The translations under genes and the position numbers were made by a program. From contig NZ_FNDD01000001.1 in assembly GCF_900100015.1 (NCBI RefSeq), positions 124,001 to 188,000 of the forward strand: 64,000 nucleotides of DNA, read 5' to 3'. Source of the stretch: Vibrio xiamenensis. GTDB taxonomy: Bacteria; Pseudomonadota; Gammaproteobacteria; Enterobacterales; Vibrionaceae. Shown piece after piece: positions 10,134 to 20,022 of the stretch. Every line of letters begins with the position of its first letter. Position 1 is the first letter of the stretch. The notes below the pieces were generated by a model, which was not told the DNA's origin, did not search any database, and saw nothing but the letters and a program-made list of their open reading frames with translations.

Positions 10134-10850
10134 ATGGCCACTCCACACATTAACGCCGAAGCGGGTGCATTTGCTGATGTAGTTCTGATGCCAGGTGACC
10201 CACTACGCGCTCAGTACATCGCAGAAACTTTCCTTGAGAATGTGGTAAAAGTTTGTGACGTTCGCAATATGTTCGGTTTCACTGGTACTTATAAAGGTCG
10301 CAAAATTTCCGTTATGGGCCACGGTATGGGTATTCCATCATGTTCAATCTACGCGACTGAGCTTATTAAAGACTACGGGGTGAAGAAAATCATCCGTGTT
10401 GGTAGCTGTGGTGCTGTGAGCGAAGATATCAAAGTTCGTGATGTTGTGATTGGTATGGGCGCTTGTACCGATTCAAAAGTGAACCGCATTCGTTTTAAAG
10501 GTCACGACTTTGCCGCGATCGCGGATTACAAAATGGTGAAAGCAGCGGAAGAAGCGGCAACGGCACGTGGCATCAACGTCAAAGTAGGTAACTTGTTCTC
10601 TGCTGAGCTGTTCTACACGCCAGATCCTGAAATGTTCGATGTTATGGACAAATACGGCATCGTCGGTGTGGAAATGGAAGCGGCAGGTATCTACGGTGTG
10701 GCTGCTGAATACGGCGCGAAAGCACTAACCATTTGTACTGTATCTGACCACATCAAAACCGGTGAGCAAACTACGTCGGAAGAGCGTCAAAACACCTTCA
10801 ACGACATGATTGAAATCGCCCTTGATTCTGTGCTGCTTGACGACAAGTAA
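10134..10850 (+). CDS. deoD: Purine nucleoside phosphorylase, DeoD type
   Basis: A 238-residue hexameric-type phosphorylase that cleaves purine (deoxy)nucleosides to the base and (deoxy)ribose 1-phosphate. Visible family features are [12 protein letters not shown] near the N-terminus (phosphate binding), [12 protein letters not shown], the nucleoside-binding [11 protein letters not shown], and [10 protein letters not shown] near the C-terminus with the catalytic Asp. It has a good ribosome site (AGAAGGAAAT). Its codon use is more biased to highly expressed codons than deoA or deoB. Last gene of the deo cluster, followed by a bidirectional terminator. Confidence 0.97.
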   Translation: MATPHINAEAGAFADVVLMPGDPLRAQYIAETFLENVVKVCDVRNMFGFTGTYKGRKISVMGHGMGIPSCSIYATELIKDYGVKKIIRVGSCGAVSEDIKVRDVVIGMGACTDSKVNRIRFKGHDFAAIADYKMVKAAEEAATARGINVKVGNLFSAELFYTPDPEMFDVMDKYGIVGVEMEAAGIYGVAAEYGAKALTICTVSDHIKTGEQTTSEERQNTFNDMIEIALDSVLLDDK

Positions 10851-10862
10851 GCCACCAAAAAC

Positions 10863-10893
10863 AAAAAACCTCAGCCGATGCTGAGGTTTTTTT
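10863..10893. terminator. Bidirectional terminator between deoD and ytjB
   Basis: AAACCTCAGC / GCTGAGGTTT stem with loop CGAT; A-run on one side and T-run on the other, so it serves both converging units. Confidence 0.9.
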
Positions 10894-10942
10894 ATGTTCG
10901 TTTTCTCTACCAAGTCTGCTTGTTACTCTGCTTCTCTGCTTG

Positions 10943-11557
10943 TTACTCCACTTCGGCAACATTTTGCAGCAGTAGGTTTGGTCCACTCTGTTTCGGGCGG
11001 CGGCGAATGATCAACATTAATAGCACGCCACCGATAAAGCTCATTCCAACCATGGTGTACATATAACGGTCACTCTTACGATAGTAGTGATCAGAGAATG
11101 CGGTCAGGCGACCCGTCTCAAAGGTAATTCGTACATAACCGATGATATTGCCATCGTACATCACAGGCTCGACCAACTGCTGTTTACCAATGCGCGCGGT
11201 TTCTAGTGGGGTATCTAAGCCAAGAATTTCACGTACCGATTTGGCGTTATCGCTTGAAGCAAGACGCACACCCTCAGCATCATAAATTGCAGCATCAAAT
11301 ACTAGGTTATCTTCGGCTAATTGGTTGGTGAGCTTAAGTAACCGCTCTTGATCTTGCTGAGCGATCATTTCACTGGCTGATAGCGATGCTTGAGAGATCA
11401 AGACTTTGGTTAGTGTCTCGAGCTGGTTGGCTTGAATCTCTTCATTACCTTTAGTGATCTTCACGCTGTTAATACCGATAACCACAACCATAGCGAGCAG
11501 TAATAACGTCACGATAATTCGTAAAACAACGCGAAAAGAAAACAAAGAGGTGTTCAT
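10943..11557 (-). CDS. ytjB: YtjB/Smp family membrane protein
   Basis: A 204-residue protein with an N-terminal membrane segment (about residues 10-32), a periplasmic domain, and a second membrane segment near residues 165-185 followed by a basic tail. It corresponds to E. coli YtjB (Smp), which is likewise divergent from serB. I chose the ATG at 11557 (MNTSLFSFRV) over an upstream in-frame ATG at 11596 because the shorter form begins directly with the membrane-anchor region and has AGG upstream. The periplasmic part resembles a small sensor-like domain. Its biochemical role is not known to me. Confidence 0.8.
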   Translation of the reverse strand: MNTSLFSFRVVLRIIVTLLLLAMVVVIGINSVKITKGNEEIQANQLETLTKVLISQASLSASEMIAQQDQERLLKLTNQLAEDNLVFDAAIYDAEGVRLASSDNAKSVREILGLDTPLETARIGKQQLVEPVMYDGNIIGYVRITFETGRLTAFSDHYYRKSDRYMYTMVGMSFIGGVLLMLIIRRRPKQSGPNLLLQNVAEVE

Positions 11558-11660
11558 ACGGTAACCTAATTTCAAGCTTATTGAGACATCGCCCATATTG
11601 AGACTTGCCTAACTAAATTGCAATAGGGTAACGTGTGAGGGATTTTGTGAGGATAACAAC

Positions 11661-12644
11661 ATGGATAAGTTAAAGACGTTACCAATACGCCGACATACAA
11701 CTCTTTTATCACGTCTGCCTGAAATACTAACTTCGACTCAACATCAACGAAAAAATGCCAATTGGATCGTATATGGGGAGTATTTATCGCCACGTTACTT
11801 TGAAGATATCGACTTTTTCTTAGGATATTTCAATCCCATCGTCGATAGCTGGAAAGTTGGGGGCTATGAAGTGGCTTTGATGGCGGGAGAGCTTACGCCG
11901 CAACATGAAGAGATACTAAAAAATTTACAGCTCGATTATGCGCGTTTGACAGAAGTGCCGGATCTGTCTAAACCTGGCTTGATCGTGATGGATATGGATT
12001 CAACCGCGATTCAGATCGAATGTATCGACGAGATCGCCAAACTTGCTGGAGTGGGTGAAGAAGTCGCTGCCGTAACTGAACGTGCTATGCAAGGCGAGCT
12101 CGATTTTGAGCAGAGTTTGCGTCAACGGGTCGGTAAGTTGGCAGGCGCCGATGAGTCTATTTTAGAAACGGTACGTGAAGTGCTGCCTTTTATGCCAGAC
12201 CTTGAAGTGATGATCGCAACCTTGCAGCAATTTGGTTGGAAGACCGCGATTGCTTCAGGCGGGTTTACCTATTTCTCTGATTATTTGAAAGACACTTTGA
12301 AGCTCGATTTTGCTCAATCTAATCAGTTGGACATTGTCGATGGTAAACTCACCGGTAAAGTGAATGGTGAGGTTGTGACTGCGCAGATCAAGGCCGACAT
12401 TCTGCAGGCTTTGGCTGAGCAACATGATATTGAAATTCATAACACCATCGCAATTGGCGACGGTGCCAATGATCTAGTCATGATGAAAGCGGCAGGGCTT
12501 GGCATTGCTTACCGCGCTAAGCCAAAAGTAGAAGCCGAGGCTCAGGTTGCGATTAACCATGTTGGGTTAGGTGGGGTTGTGTGTATTTTGTCCGCCATGT
12601 TAGCCAAACACCAGAAACTAAGCTGGCAACATAAGCCTAAATAA
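11661..12644 (+). CDS. serB: Phosphoserine phosphatase
   Basis: A 327-residue HAD-superfamily enzyme that makes serine from phosphoserine. Motif I is MDMDSTAIQIECIDE (DxDxT nucleophile), motif II is the Ser in AIASGGFTYFS, and motif IV is GDGANDLVMM. The first hundred or so residues form the N-terminal extension present in E. coli-type SerB. Divergent from ytjB with about 100 bases between, as in enteric bacteria. It ends at a hairpin shared with the PilZ gene. Confidence 0.96.
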   Translation: MDKLKTLPIRRHTTLLSRLPEILTSTQHQRKNANWIVYGEYLSPRYFEDIDFFLGYFNPIVDSWKVGGYEVALMAGELTPQHEEILKNLQLDYARLTEVPDLSKPGLIVMDMDSTAIQIECIDEIAKLAGVGEEVAAVTERAMQGELDFEQSLRQRVGKLAGADESILETVREVLPFMPDLEVMIATLQQFGWKTAIASGGFTYFSDYLKDTLKLDFAQSNQLDIVDGKLTGKVNGEVVTAQIKADILQALAEQHDIEIHNTIAIGDGANDLVMMKAAGLGIAYRAKPKVEAEAQVAINHVGLGGVVCILSAMLAKHQKLSWQHKPK

Positions 12645-12660
12645 GCGTATCAACGAATAA

Positions 12661-12688
12661 AAAGAGCGAGATTTCTCGCTCTTTTTTA
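12661..12688. terminator. Bidirectional terminator between serB and the PilZ gene
   Basis: AAAGAGCGAG / CTCGCTCTTT with loop ATTT, A-run before and T-run after. Confidence 0.9.
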
Positions 12689-12701
12689 TTTCTACTGCTG
12701 A

Positions 12702-15071
12702 CTAACGGGTCAGCTCAAGTCGAATCAAGACTTCTTCCGTGATGTCGGTGATTTCGCTGTAACCGGCAATGGTGCTGAGCTCTTTTTCCACTTTGGTTGC
12801 TTGCGGCAAGCTAATCAAAGCCAACTCTTCCATATCTTTGCGAATCAGCGCCGTCATCGGGTCAAAGACTGGAGTACTGCAGATCCGCAGTGCAAAGAAA
12901 TCGCCAACCGATAAGGCGTTCTTGATAAACTCAATACGCTCTTTGATATGACCAAACTCTTCACGCAACTTCGCATCCACCGATTGCACTCGTTTACCGA
13001 ACTTATACGCGCAAATGTAGATTTCGAAGTATTGAGGCTCGGCGCCATCAATCCGTTTCATCGGTTTGGCGAGTAGCGTATTGGTGTGACCTTTATATAT
13101 CGGATTCAACGACAGTTTGTCATCACCGCCCAATTGCGCAAATAGCGCTAAATGTGGCAATAACGGGTAGTTAACGCCAATCACTTTTGGATTCAAATTG
13201 GCGCCCGGTTTATCAACAAACAGTGGCGCACAAACCATTTTGTCGAGTAGCAAATTGTGTAAGCCTTCAAGCAAAGTGTTGCTGGGTAAAATCTCTTGCT
13301 TGGGTTTGAGCTTGGCTTGATTGCGCTCCAGTAAAGTGTTGAAAAAACCAATGGTCTTCATGGTTTTACTGTCTTCAATCATGACCAGTTGCAGCTGTTT
13401 ACCATTTGGACCGACACGTATCACCCGATAAGGCACTTCATCGAGTGGCAGTCTTTTGTCGTACAGCTTGAGCTCTAGGAAATCGATTTGGCACTCGTCG
13501 CCGCTTTTTAGCTGGCACGGCTCGTCTAAGTTCAGGTTTAACCCGCGTTTGGAAAAGTCCAAACTTTTACCAGCAATGGTTTTACCGCCGAAGTTGAGTT
13601 CGATAGGTGTTTGCAGCGGATAGCGTGGCTCTTTGCGCCGCGACTTAGCATCAAAATACAGGCACCTTGGCGCATGAGTGGCGTTACGAGGGTGGCGAAA
13701 TGCATTGAGTTCGCTACTGGCAAGCTTAGGTTTCTCACTTAATAAGTAGTCACGCGCGCTGGTGTCATCGGTGATCTCTTGCAAAATACCGCAATGGGTT
13801 AGCGTTGAAGTGTCGATTCCCAGCTCTTGACCATGTTTAGCAAGCTCGGCGCATTCGTCTTTTTTGAGTTCAAACACGTGTAAACGAAACGCTTTCCAGC
13901 TCGGCTTTTTCGCCCCGATATGCCAAAACAGCTGGCGCTGCTCACGGGTCGCTTCAGGCATCAACATAGAAAAGAACAGCGTCTTCTCTTGATGATCGTG
14001 AGTAAAGGCATAAATCACGTTGTTTGATGTTGTCATCCCCGGTTTGGTGAGCAGCGACATGCGTTTGGGATGCAACAAGTTGGTCAGCGACTGTTGATTA
14101 CGCTCATCATGCCAATATTGCCAGATCGGCTGATTGTTTTCGGTCATCAGCGCTAATTTGAGCTCACCACCACTGAAAAATAGCGGCAGGTTACACGTGT
14201 GCTTAAGAAAAATATGCTCAAAGCCACGGGTGCGGGCACGAATTACTTTGTCTTGGTTATCGTGTTTGGTTCGTTGATTCTCATTGCGCAGTGATTCTTG
14301 GATCAGTTGGTCAATGACGGTGTCATCACCAAGCTTAAGTAAGCGCAGAAATTTAACTGCATCATTATCATAAGAATCATCCACCGCCAAAATGCGGTAT
14401 TCCAATGCAGATTGCAGGCCGGTAACTTCAGAGGTTTTAGCCAGTTCGCTAAAACGTACCGTAATGGCATCGCCGAGCTTATAGTCAAACGCACTCGGCA
14501 CTTTGATTTTTGCGCCGGAAGGCGAAATGTCGAGCGTCAAGCCGTGAACAAATTGGGAACGAGGAAGAGTGATATCGACTTGCGAGCTGACCTTGAGGCG
14601 GTTTTCTTTACGTTTTAAATCGTAGCCCAGCACAATGGGTTCAACATGGTACTGGTTATCTTTGGCGACCACTTCTTGGCCGATAGGCTTGCCACGCTTT
14701 TGCATGACACGAAAATTATTGCGCGTGTTTGACAGCGCTTCCCAAACACCTTCGGTATAGCCGCCGAATTTGCGGGTGTTTTTGTGGTAGGCATTGAATG
14801 CCACGTCATCAAGCCAGTGTTTTAAACCATCGAGTTCGTATTCTCGGCATTCGCCTTGTACTCGACCACGAAGGTCGATGGTTTTCTGGCAAGGCGCCAT
14901 GATGCGGTTTAACTCCATCTTTAACAAAATTTTAAGCGATGGAGGCTCACCGTCCGTTAGCTGGTTAAGAAGATAGTTAAAATCTTCTGAGCGATAGGCG
15001 GGAATCAGTCGTTCGGCTAAGGAGAGTATTTCGGATTGCTGCATATTTTCTGGTAGAGTACTCACTCTCAT
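12702..15071 (-). CDS. Large PilZ-domain protein, probable cyclic-di-GMP receptor (PlzC-like)
   Basis: A 789-residue cytosolic protein. It has two PilZ-like segments. The first has RKENR then, about 40 residues on, LDISPSGAKI; the second, around residues 480-520, has RRKEPRYP and DFSKRGLNL. Both fit the c-di-GMP-binding pattern RxxxR...(D/N)xSxxG. Position between serB and radA matches V. cholerae plzC as I remember it. No membrane segment or output enzyme domain is seen, so it probably acts through protein contacts. The assigned ATG has no clear ribosome site; ATG at codon 10 and GTG at codon 3 are alternatives. Confidence 0.85.
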   Translation of the reverse strand: MRVSTLPENMQQSEILSLAERLIPAYRSEDFNYLLNQLTDGEPPSLKILLKMELNRIMAPCQKTIDLRGRVQGECREYELDGLKHWLDDVAFNAYHKNTRKFGGYTEGVWEALSNTRNNFRVMQKRGKPIGQEVVAKDNQYHVEPIVLGYDLKRKENRLKVSSQVDITLPRSQFVHGLTLDISPSGAKIKVPSAFDYKLGDAITVRFSELAKTSEVTGLQSALEYRILAVDDSYDNDAVKFLRLLKLGDDTVIDQLIQESLRNENQRTKHDNQDKVIRARTRGFEHIFLKHTCNLPLFFSGGELKLALMTENNQPIWQYWHDERNQQSLTNLLHPKRMSLLTKPGMTTSNNVIYAFTHDHQEKTLFFSMLMPEATREQRQLFWHIGAKKPSWKAFRLHVFELKKDECAELAKHGQELGIDTSTLTHCGILQEITDDTSARDYLLSEKPKLASSELNAFRHPRNATHAPRCLYFDAKSRRKEPRYPLQTPIELNFGGKTIAGKSLDFSKRGLNLNLDEPCQLKSGDECQIDFLELKLYDKRLPLDEVPYRVIRVGPNGKQLQLVMIEDSKTMKTIGFFNTLLERNQAKLKPKQEILPSNTLLEGLHNLLLDKMVCAPLFVDKPGANLNPKVIGVNYPLLPHLALFAQLGGDDKLSLNPIYKGHTNTLLAKPMKRIDGAEPQYFEIYICAYKFGKRVQSVDAKLREEFGHIKERIEFIKNALSVGDFFALRICSTPVFDPMTALIRKDMEELALISLPQATKVEKELSTIAGYSEITDITEEVLIRLELTR

Positions 15072-15224
15072 TTATTAGGGTTGATGAACAAAAATCGCGT
15101 TAACATCACCAACTGGGTTATCGACTAGGATGCGATAATCTTTAGTTATTTGGAACGCGTGATCAACTTTAAATTCCTTATAAAAAGATAGCGCCGTCAC
15201 AGAGTGGAACTTAATCGAGGTAGT

Positions 15225-16604
15225 ATGGCAAAGGCAAAGCGGGCATATGTGTGTAATGATTGCGGGGCAGATTTTCCGCGTTGGCAAGGTCAATGTAACG
15301 CGTGTGGTGCGTGGAATACCATTACTGAGGTGCGAATTGCTGCATCACCAACGGTCGCACGCAATGAGCGTTTGACGGGGTACGCCGGTAACAGTACTGA
15401 GACCAAAGTGCAGACTTTGGCTGAAATCGATTTGCAGGAAGTGCCGCGCTTTAGCAGTGGTTTTAAAGAGCTTGACCGCGTACTCGGTGGCGGGATTGTG
15501 CCGGGCGCAGCGATTTTGATTGGCGGTAATCCGGGCGCGGGTAAATCTACTTTGCTGCTGCAAACCATGTGTTTGCTCTCGTCACAAATGCCGACGCTGT
15601 ATGTCACGGGTGAGGAATCATTGCAGCAGGTTGCGATGCGCGCCTCGCGTTTGGGATTGCCAAAAGATCATTTAAAGATGCTCTCTGAAACCAATGTTGA
15701 CCGCATCTGCCAAATTGCTGAAAAAGAGCAGCCACGCATTATGGTCATCGACTCGATTCAGGTGATGCACGTGTCGGATGTTCAGTCTTCGCCAGGTAGT
15801 GTGGCGCAAGTTCGTGAAGCGGCAACCGCGCTAACTCGTTATGCCAAACAAAATAATGTCGCGGTATTTATCGTTGGTCACGTCACTAAAGATGGCACAC
15901 TTGCTGGCCCTAAAGTGCTGGAACACATTATCGACTGCTCAGTATTGCTTGATGGCGGAACCGACAGCCGTTTTCGCACTTTGCGTAGCCACAAAAACCG
16001 CTTCGGCGCAGTGAATGAACTTGGTGTGTTCGCAATGACAGGCCAAGGGCTTAGAGAAGTCAGTAATCCATCGGCGATTTTCTTGTCCCGTGGCGAAGAA
16101 GACACGTCGGGCAGTTCGGTGATGGTGGTGTGGGAAGGTACGCGTCCTTTGCTGGTGGAAATTCAAGCGTTAGTGGATTATTCGCAACTGGCTAACCCGC
16201 GTCGTGTTGCCGTCGGACTTGAGCAAAACCGTTTATCACTATTATTAGCCGTGCTGCATAAACATGGCGGTTTACAAATGGCCGACCAAGATGTGTTTGT
16301 TAACGTGGTCGGCGGGGTGAAAGTCACCGAGACCAGTGTCGATTTGGCATTGTTGATGGCGTTATTGTCGAGTTTTCGCGACCGCCCACTCCCCAAAGAT
16401 GTGGTGGTGTTCGGCGAAGTTGGCCTTGCTGGGGAGATTCGCCCGGTTCCAAGTGGACAAGAACGGTTAAACGAAGCGTTTAAACACGGCTTTAAAAAAG
16501 CCATCGTACCGATAGCGAATATGCCCAAAGGTGGAATTGCAGGAATGCAGATTCATGGGGTTAAAAAACTGTCGGAAGCGATTGAAGCCTTTGATGAGTT
16601 GTAA
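15225..16604 (+). CDS. radA: DNA repair protein RadA
   Basis: A 459-residue RecA-like helicase that drives branch migration in recombination. From the N-terminus: zinc finger CNDCGADFPRWQGQCNACG, Walker A GGNPGAGKST, the RadA-specific KNRFG motif in HKNRFGAVNE, and a C-terminal Lon-protease-like domain without an obvious catalytic Ser/Lys role. The start is the ATG giving MAKAKRAYVC; an in-frame ATG 21 bases upstream lacks a better ribosome site than the GAGGTAGT found here. It lies between the PilZ gene and a second EF-G gene. Confidence 0.96.
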   Translation: MAKAKRAYVCNDCGADFPRWQGQCNACGAWNTITEVRIAASPTVARNERLTGYAGNSTETKVQTLAEIDLQEVPRFSSGFKELDRVLGGGIVPGAAILIGGNPGAGKSTLLLQTMCLLSSQMPTLYVTGEESLQQVAMRASRLGLPKDHLKMLSETNVDRICQIAEKEQPRIMVIDSIQVMHVSDVQSSPGSVAQVREAATALTRYAKQNNVAVFIVGHVTKDGTLAGPKVLEHIIDCSVLLDGGTDSRFRTLRSHKNRFGAVNELGVFAMTGQGLREVSNPSAIFLSRGEEDTSGSSVMVVWEGTRPLLVEIQALVDYSQLANPRRVAVGLEQNRLSLLLAVLHKHGGLQMADQDVFVNVVGGVKVTETSVDLALLMALLSSFRDRPLPKDVVVFGEVGLAGEIRPVPSGQERLNEAFKHGFKKAIVPIANMPKGGIAGMQIHGVKKLSEAIEAFDEL

Positions 16605-16607
16605 AAG

Positions 16608-16790
16608 TTGTAATATTTGACGAATTGTAATATTCGCCATCAAAGTGTGTCACAATAGAGCCTAAGCTTAGGTAATTAAACGCTCAACCCTGATATCGAC
16701 TATGATTTTCTGGGGGTGGGGCGTTGTCCCTAAATATTTTTTATACGAACAGCTCGCAAGGGTATCAGTCTTTTTAGATTGTGATATACT
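16608..16790 (+). promoter_or_regulatory. Promoter region of the second EF-G gene
   Basis: TATACT at 16785-16790 is preceded by TGA, giving an extended -10 element that can work with a weak -35; the predicted leader is about 30 bases. Upstream are a direct repeat TTGTAATATT (16608 and 16625) and the perfect palindrome CCTAAGCTTAGG (16661-16672). No terminator follows radA, so readthrough is possible as well. Confidence 0.55.
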
Positions 16791-16827
16791 CTGCGCGCAA
16801 TTTATACCTTATAAACAGAGTAAGACA

Positions 16828-18915
16828 ATGGCAGATTTATCGAAATACAGAAACATTGGTATTTTCGCGCACGTTGACGCGGGTAAGACCACTACCACTG
16901 AGCGTATTCTAAAGCTTACTGGTAAAATCCACAAAACCGGTGAAGTACATGATGGTGAGTCTACAACTGACTTTATGGAACAAGAAGCTGAGCGCGGTAT
17001 TACTATCCAGTCAGCTGCTGTTACATGTGAGTGGAAAAACCACCGTCTAAACGTTATCGATACTCCTGGACACGTTGACTTTACAGTAGAAGTATACCGT
17101 TCTCTGAAAGTTCTTGATGGCGGTATCGGTGTATTCTGTGGTTCTGGCGGTGTTGAACCTCAGTCAGAAACTAACTGGCGTTACGCGAACGAATCTGAAG
17201 TTTCTCGTATCATTTTCGTTAACAAACTAGACCGTATGGGTGCTGACTTCTTCAACGTTGTTGATCAAGTGAAGAACGTACTAGCTGCTAACCCACTAGT
17301 AATGACTCTACCAATCGGTCGTGAAGACGACTTCGTAGGTGTTGTTGACGTACTAACTCGTCAAGCTTACGTATGGGATGACTCTGGTCTTCCAGAAAAC
17401 TACGAAATCAAAGAAGTTCCAGCAGACATGGCTGATCAGGTAGAAGAATACCGTGAGATGCTAATCGAAACTGCAGTTGAGCAAGATGACGATCTAATGA
17501 TGGCTTACATGGACGGCGAAGAGCCTTCTATTGAAGACCTAAAACGTTGTATCCGTAAAGGTACTCGTGATCTAGCATTCTTCCCAACCTTCTGTGGTTC
17601 TGCGTTTAAGAACAAAGGTGTTCAACTAGTACTAGACGCTGTTGTAGATTACCTACCTTCTCCAACAGAAGTTGACCCACAAGATCTGACTGATCCTGCG
17701 ACTGGTGAACCAACTGGCGAAAAAGCAATCGTTGATGCAGATCAACCACTTAAAGCGCTTGCGTTTAAGATCATGGATGACCGTTTCGGTGCACTAACCT
17801 TCATCCGTATTTACTCTGGTCGTCTGAAGAAGGGTGACACCATCCTTAACTCTGCGACAGGTAAAACTGAGCGTATTGGCCGTATGTGTGAAATGCAGGC
17901 TGACGACCGTAACGAGATCACTGAAGCTCAAGCGGGCGACATCATCGCTGTTGTTGGTATGAAGAACGTTCAAACTGGTCACACTCTATGTGATCCAAAG
18001 CACGAATGTACTCTAGAACCAATGATCTTCCCAGAACCAGTAATCTCAATCGCTGTTGCGCCTAAAGATAAAGGTTCTACTGAGAAAATGGGTATCGCGA
18101 TCGGTAAAATGGTTGCAGAAGATCCATCTTTCCAAGTTGAAACCGACGAAGATTCAGGCGAAACCATCCTTAAAGGTATGGGCGAACTTCACCTAGACAT
18201 CAAAGTTGACATCCTAAAACGTACTTACGGTGTTGAACTAGAAGTAGGTGCTCCTCAAGTTGCTTACCGTGAAACTATCACTCAAGCAGTTGAAGACAGC
18301 TACACGCACAAGAAACAGTCTGGTGGTTCTGGTCAGTTCGGTAAGATCGATTACCGCATCAAACCAGGTGAGCCAAACTCTGGCTTCACGTTCAAATCAA
18401 CCGTTGTTGGTGGTAACGTACCTAAAGAATTCTGGCCTGCAGTAGAAAAAGGCTTCGCAAGCATGATGGATCACGGTGTTCTTGCTGGATTCCCAACGCT
18501 TGACGTTGAAGTTGAACTGTTCGACGGTGGCTTCCACGCAGTTGACTCTTCAGCAATCGCTTACGAAATCGCAGCGAAAGGCGCATTCCGCCAATCTATG
18601 CCTAAAGCGGGTGCACAACTTCTTGAGCCTATCATGAAAGTTGACGTGTTCACTCCAGATGACAACGTTGGTGACGTAATCGGTGACCTTAACCGTCGTC
18701 GTGGTATGATCAAAGACCAACAAGCTGGTGCTACTGGTGTTCGTATTAAAGCTGACGTTCCTCTATCAGAAATGTTTGGCTACATCGGTCACCTACGTAC
18801 TATCACTTCAGGTCGTGGTCAGTTCTCTATGGAGTTCGCGCACTACTCACCATGTCCAGCAAACGTTGCTGAACAAGTTATCGCTGAAGTTAAAGAGCGT
18901 AACGCTAAGAAGTAA
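16828..18915 (+). CDS. fusA: Elongation factor G, second copy (EF-G 2)
   Basis: A 695-residue translational GTPase that moves tRNA and mRNA through the ribosome. GTP-binding motifs: [12 protein letters not shown] (G1), DTPGHVDF (G3) and NKLDRMGAD (G4), followed by EF-G domains II to V. I chose the ATG giving MADLSKYRN because an upstream in-frame ATG (16702) would add 42 unusual residues and lie before the promoter. It is not in a ribosomal-protein (str) operon but next to radA, the place of the second EF-G in V. cholerae. Codon use is strongly biased, so it is probably well expressed. Confidence 0.95.
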   Translation: MADLSKYRNIGIFAHVDAGKTTTTERILKLTGKIHKTGEVHDGESTTDFMEQEAERGITIQSAAVTCEWKNHRLNVIDTPGHVDFTVEVYRSLKVLDGGIGVFCGSGGVEPQSETNWRYANESEVSRIIFVNKLDRMGADFFNVVDQVKNVLAANPLVMTLPIGREDDFVGVVDVLTRQAYVWDDSGLPENYEIKEVPADMADQVEEYREMLIETAVEQDDDLMMAYMDGEEPSIEDLKRCIRKGTRDLAFFPTFCGSAFKNKGVQLVLDAVVDYLPSPTEVDPQDLTDPATGEPTGEKAIVDADQPLKALAFKIMDDRFGALTFIRIYSGRLKKGDTILNSATGKTERIGRMCEMQADDRNEITEAQAGDIIAVVGMKNVQTGHTLCDPKHECTLEPMIFPEPVISIAVAPKDKGSTEKMGIAIGKMVAEDPSFQVETDEDSGETILKGMGELHLDIKVDILKRTYGVELEVGAPQVAYRETITQAVEDSYTHKKQSGGSGQFGKIDYRIKPGEPNSGFTFKSTVVGGNVPKEFWPAVEKGFASMMDHGVLAGFPTLDVEVELFDGGFHAVDSSAIAYEIAAKGAFRQSMPKAGAQLLEPIMKVDVFTPDDNVGDVIGDLNRRRGMIKDQQAGATGVRIKADVPLSEMFGYIGHLRTITSGRGQFSMEFAHYSPCPANVAEQVIAEVKERNAKK

Positions 18916-18940
18916 TGTAGTTGTTAGACAAAGCTTGATA

Positions 18941-18968
18941 AAAAGCCCCACAATGTGGGGCTTTTTTT
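18941..18968. terminator. Terminator of EF-G 2, shared with the LysR gene
   Basis: AAAAGCCCCACA / TGTGGGGCTTTT hairpin with a T-run after and A-run before. The stop codon of the converging LysR gene (18967-18969) lies inside its tail. Confidence 0.9.
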
Positions 18969-19923
18969 ATGGGGTCTGGCTACAGGTTTTGCTCGCATAT
19001 TTTGCGTCCAAAATGGTAAATTCTTGTGGGACAACACTTTGAAACTGCGCTATTTCTCCTTTTAGCCACTCAATAAATTTCACCACTTTTTCACGTTGTA
19101 AGTAACCTTTCGGCGCGCAAGCGTAGTAGCTATAGTTGGGCTTAATCGCCATATCTCCAATCCTTACCAGCTTTCCCTCGCTCAAATAACGCTGCACAAT
19201 CGAGTGCTTGACCAAGGCCACACCTTGTAGCGATAGAGCGCCTTCGAGAACATACAGAGAGCCGTTATAGCGCATAGTTGAAGGGTTGTTATGCACGATA
19301 CCAACGTTATCTAGCCAAATATGCCAGTCGAGGTCCGGCCAAATATCTTCTAACAGCTCCGCTTTATTGAGATCTTCCAATTGATAAATTTGCTTTTCTT
19401 TTTGGTATAGCGGGTGACAAACCGGATAGAGCACTTCATCCATCAACCACACCGACTCAAGGTTTTCGTAGTCACCGCGTCCGTAGCGAATACACAAATC
19501 AATGCTGGAGTTTTGAAACGTAACAATGTCATCGCTTGGCTCGATGAGCATTGCGAGATCAGGGTATTGCTGACGAAACTGACGGATTCTCGGTACCAAC
19601 CAGTGCTGGGCGAATGAGGGGACCGTAGAGATAGATAGCTGGTTCGGTGTTGGATCTTGGTTGATGAGTCGTATCCCATCCTGAATGTAGGAAAAGCCTT
19701 TTTCTGCTTGTCGATACAGTGTTTGACCTTCATGAGTGAGTCGGATCTCTCTATGATGGCGGGTGAAAAGATCGACCCCTAACCACTCTTCCAATTGACG
19801 TATCTGTTGACTCACAGCGGCGGGTGTCACGAACAGTTTGTGGGCGGCGAGCTTAAAGCTTCCTTGCTGCGCGGCCATATAAAAGTAATACACACCTTGT
19901 AATGGTGGAAGACGTTGGCTCAC
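18967..19923 (-). CDS. LysR-family transcriptional regulator (GcvA-like)
   Basis: A 318-residue regulator. The N-terminal winged helix-turn-helix is clear (LQGVYYFYMAAQQGSFKLAA, then VTPAAVSQQIRQLEEWLG), followed by a LysR substrate-binding domain. The start is a GTG with AAGGA upstream. It is divergent from the small DUF1127 gene at 20023, the usual arrangement for a LysR regulator and its target. A second LysR/small gene pair follows immediately. Effector unknown. Confidence 0.9.
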   Translation of the reverse strand: MSQRLPPLQGVYYFYMAAQQGSFKLAAHKLFVTPAAVSQQIRQLEEWLGVDLFTRHHREIRLTHEGQTLYRQAEKGFSYIQDGIRLINQDPTPNQLSISTVPSFAQHWLVPRIRQFRQQYPDLAMLIEPSDDIVTFQNSSIDLCIRYGRGDYENLESVWLMDEVLYPVCHPLYQKEKQIYQLEDLNKAELLEDIWPDLDWHIWLDNVGIVHNNPSTMRYNGSLYVLEGALSLQGVALVKHSIVQRYLSEGKLVRIGDMAIKPNYSYYACAPKGYLQREKVVKFIEWLKGEIAQFQSVVPQEFTILDAKYASKTCSQTP

Positions 19924-20022
19924 ATTAGTTTTCCTTAACTGAAGAATAGAATCTATCGTTTGTCGAATAGGTGGTGTTGGTTGATTATTGCCCTGAGAAC
20001 GAGACAGGTATAGGAGAAAATC

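Noticed and set aside
16702..16827. N-terminal extension of EF-G 2 from an upstream ATG
   Set aside because: The extra 42 residues do not belong to EF-G, and the best promoter lies inside this stretch.
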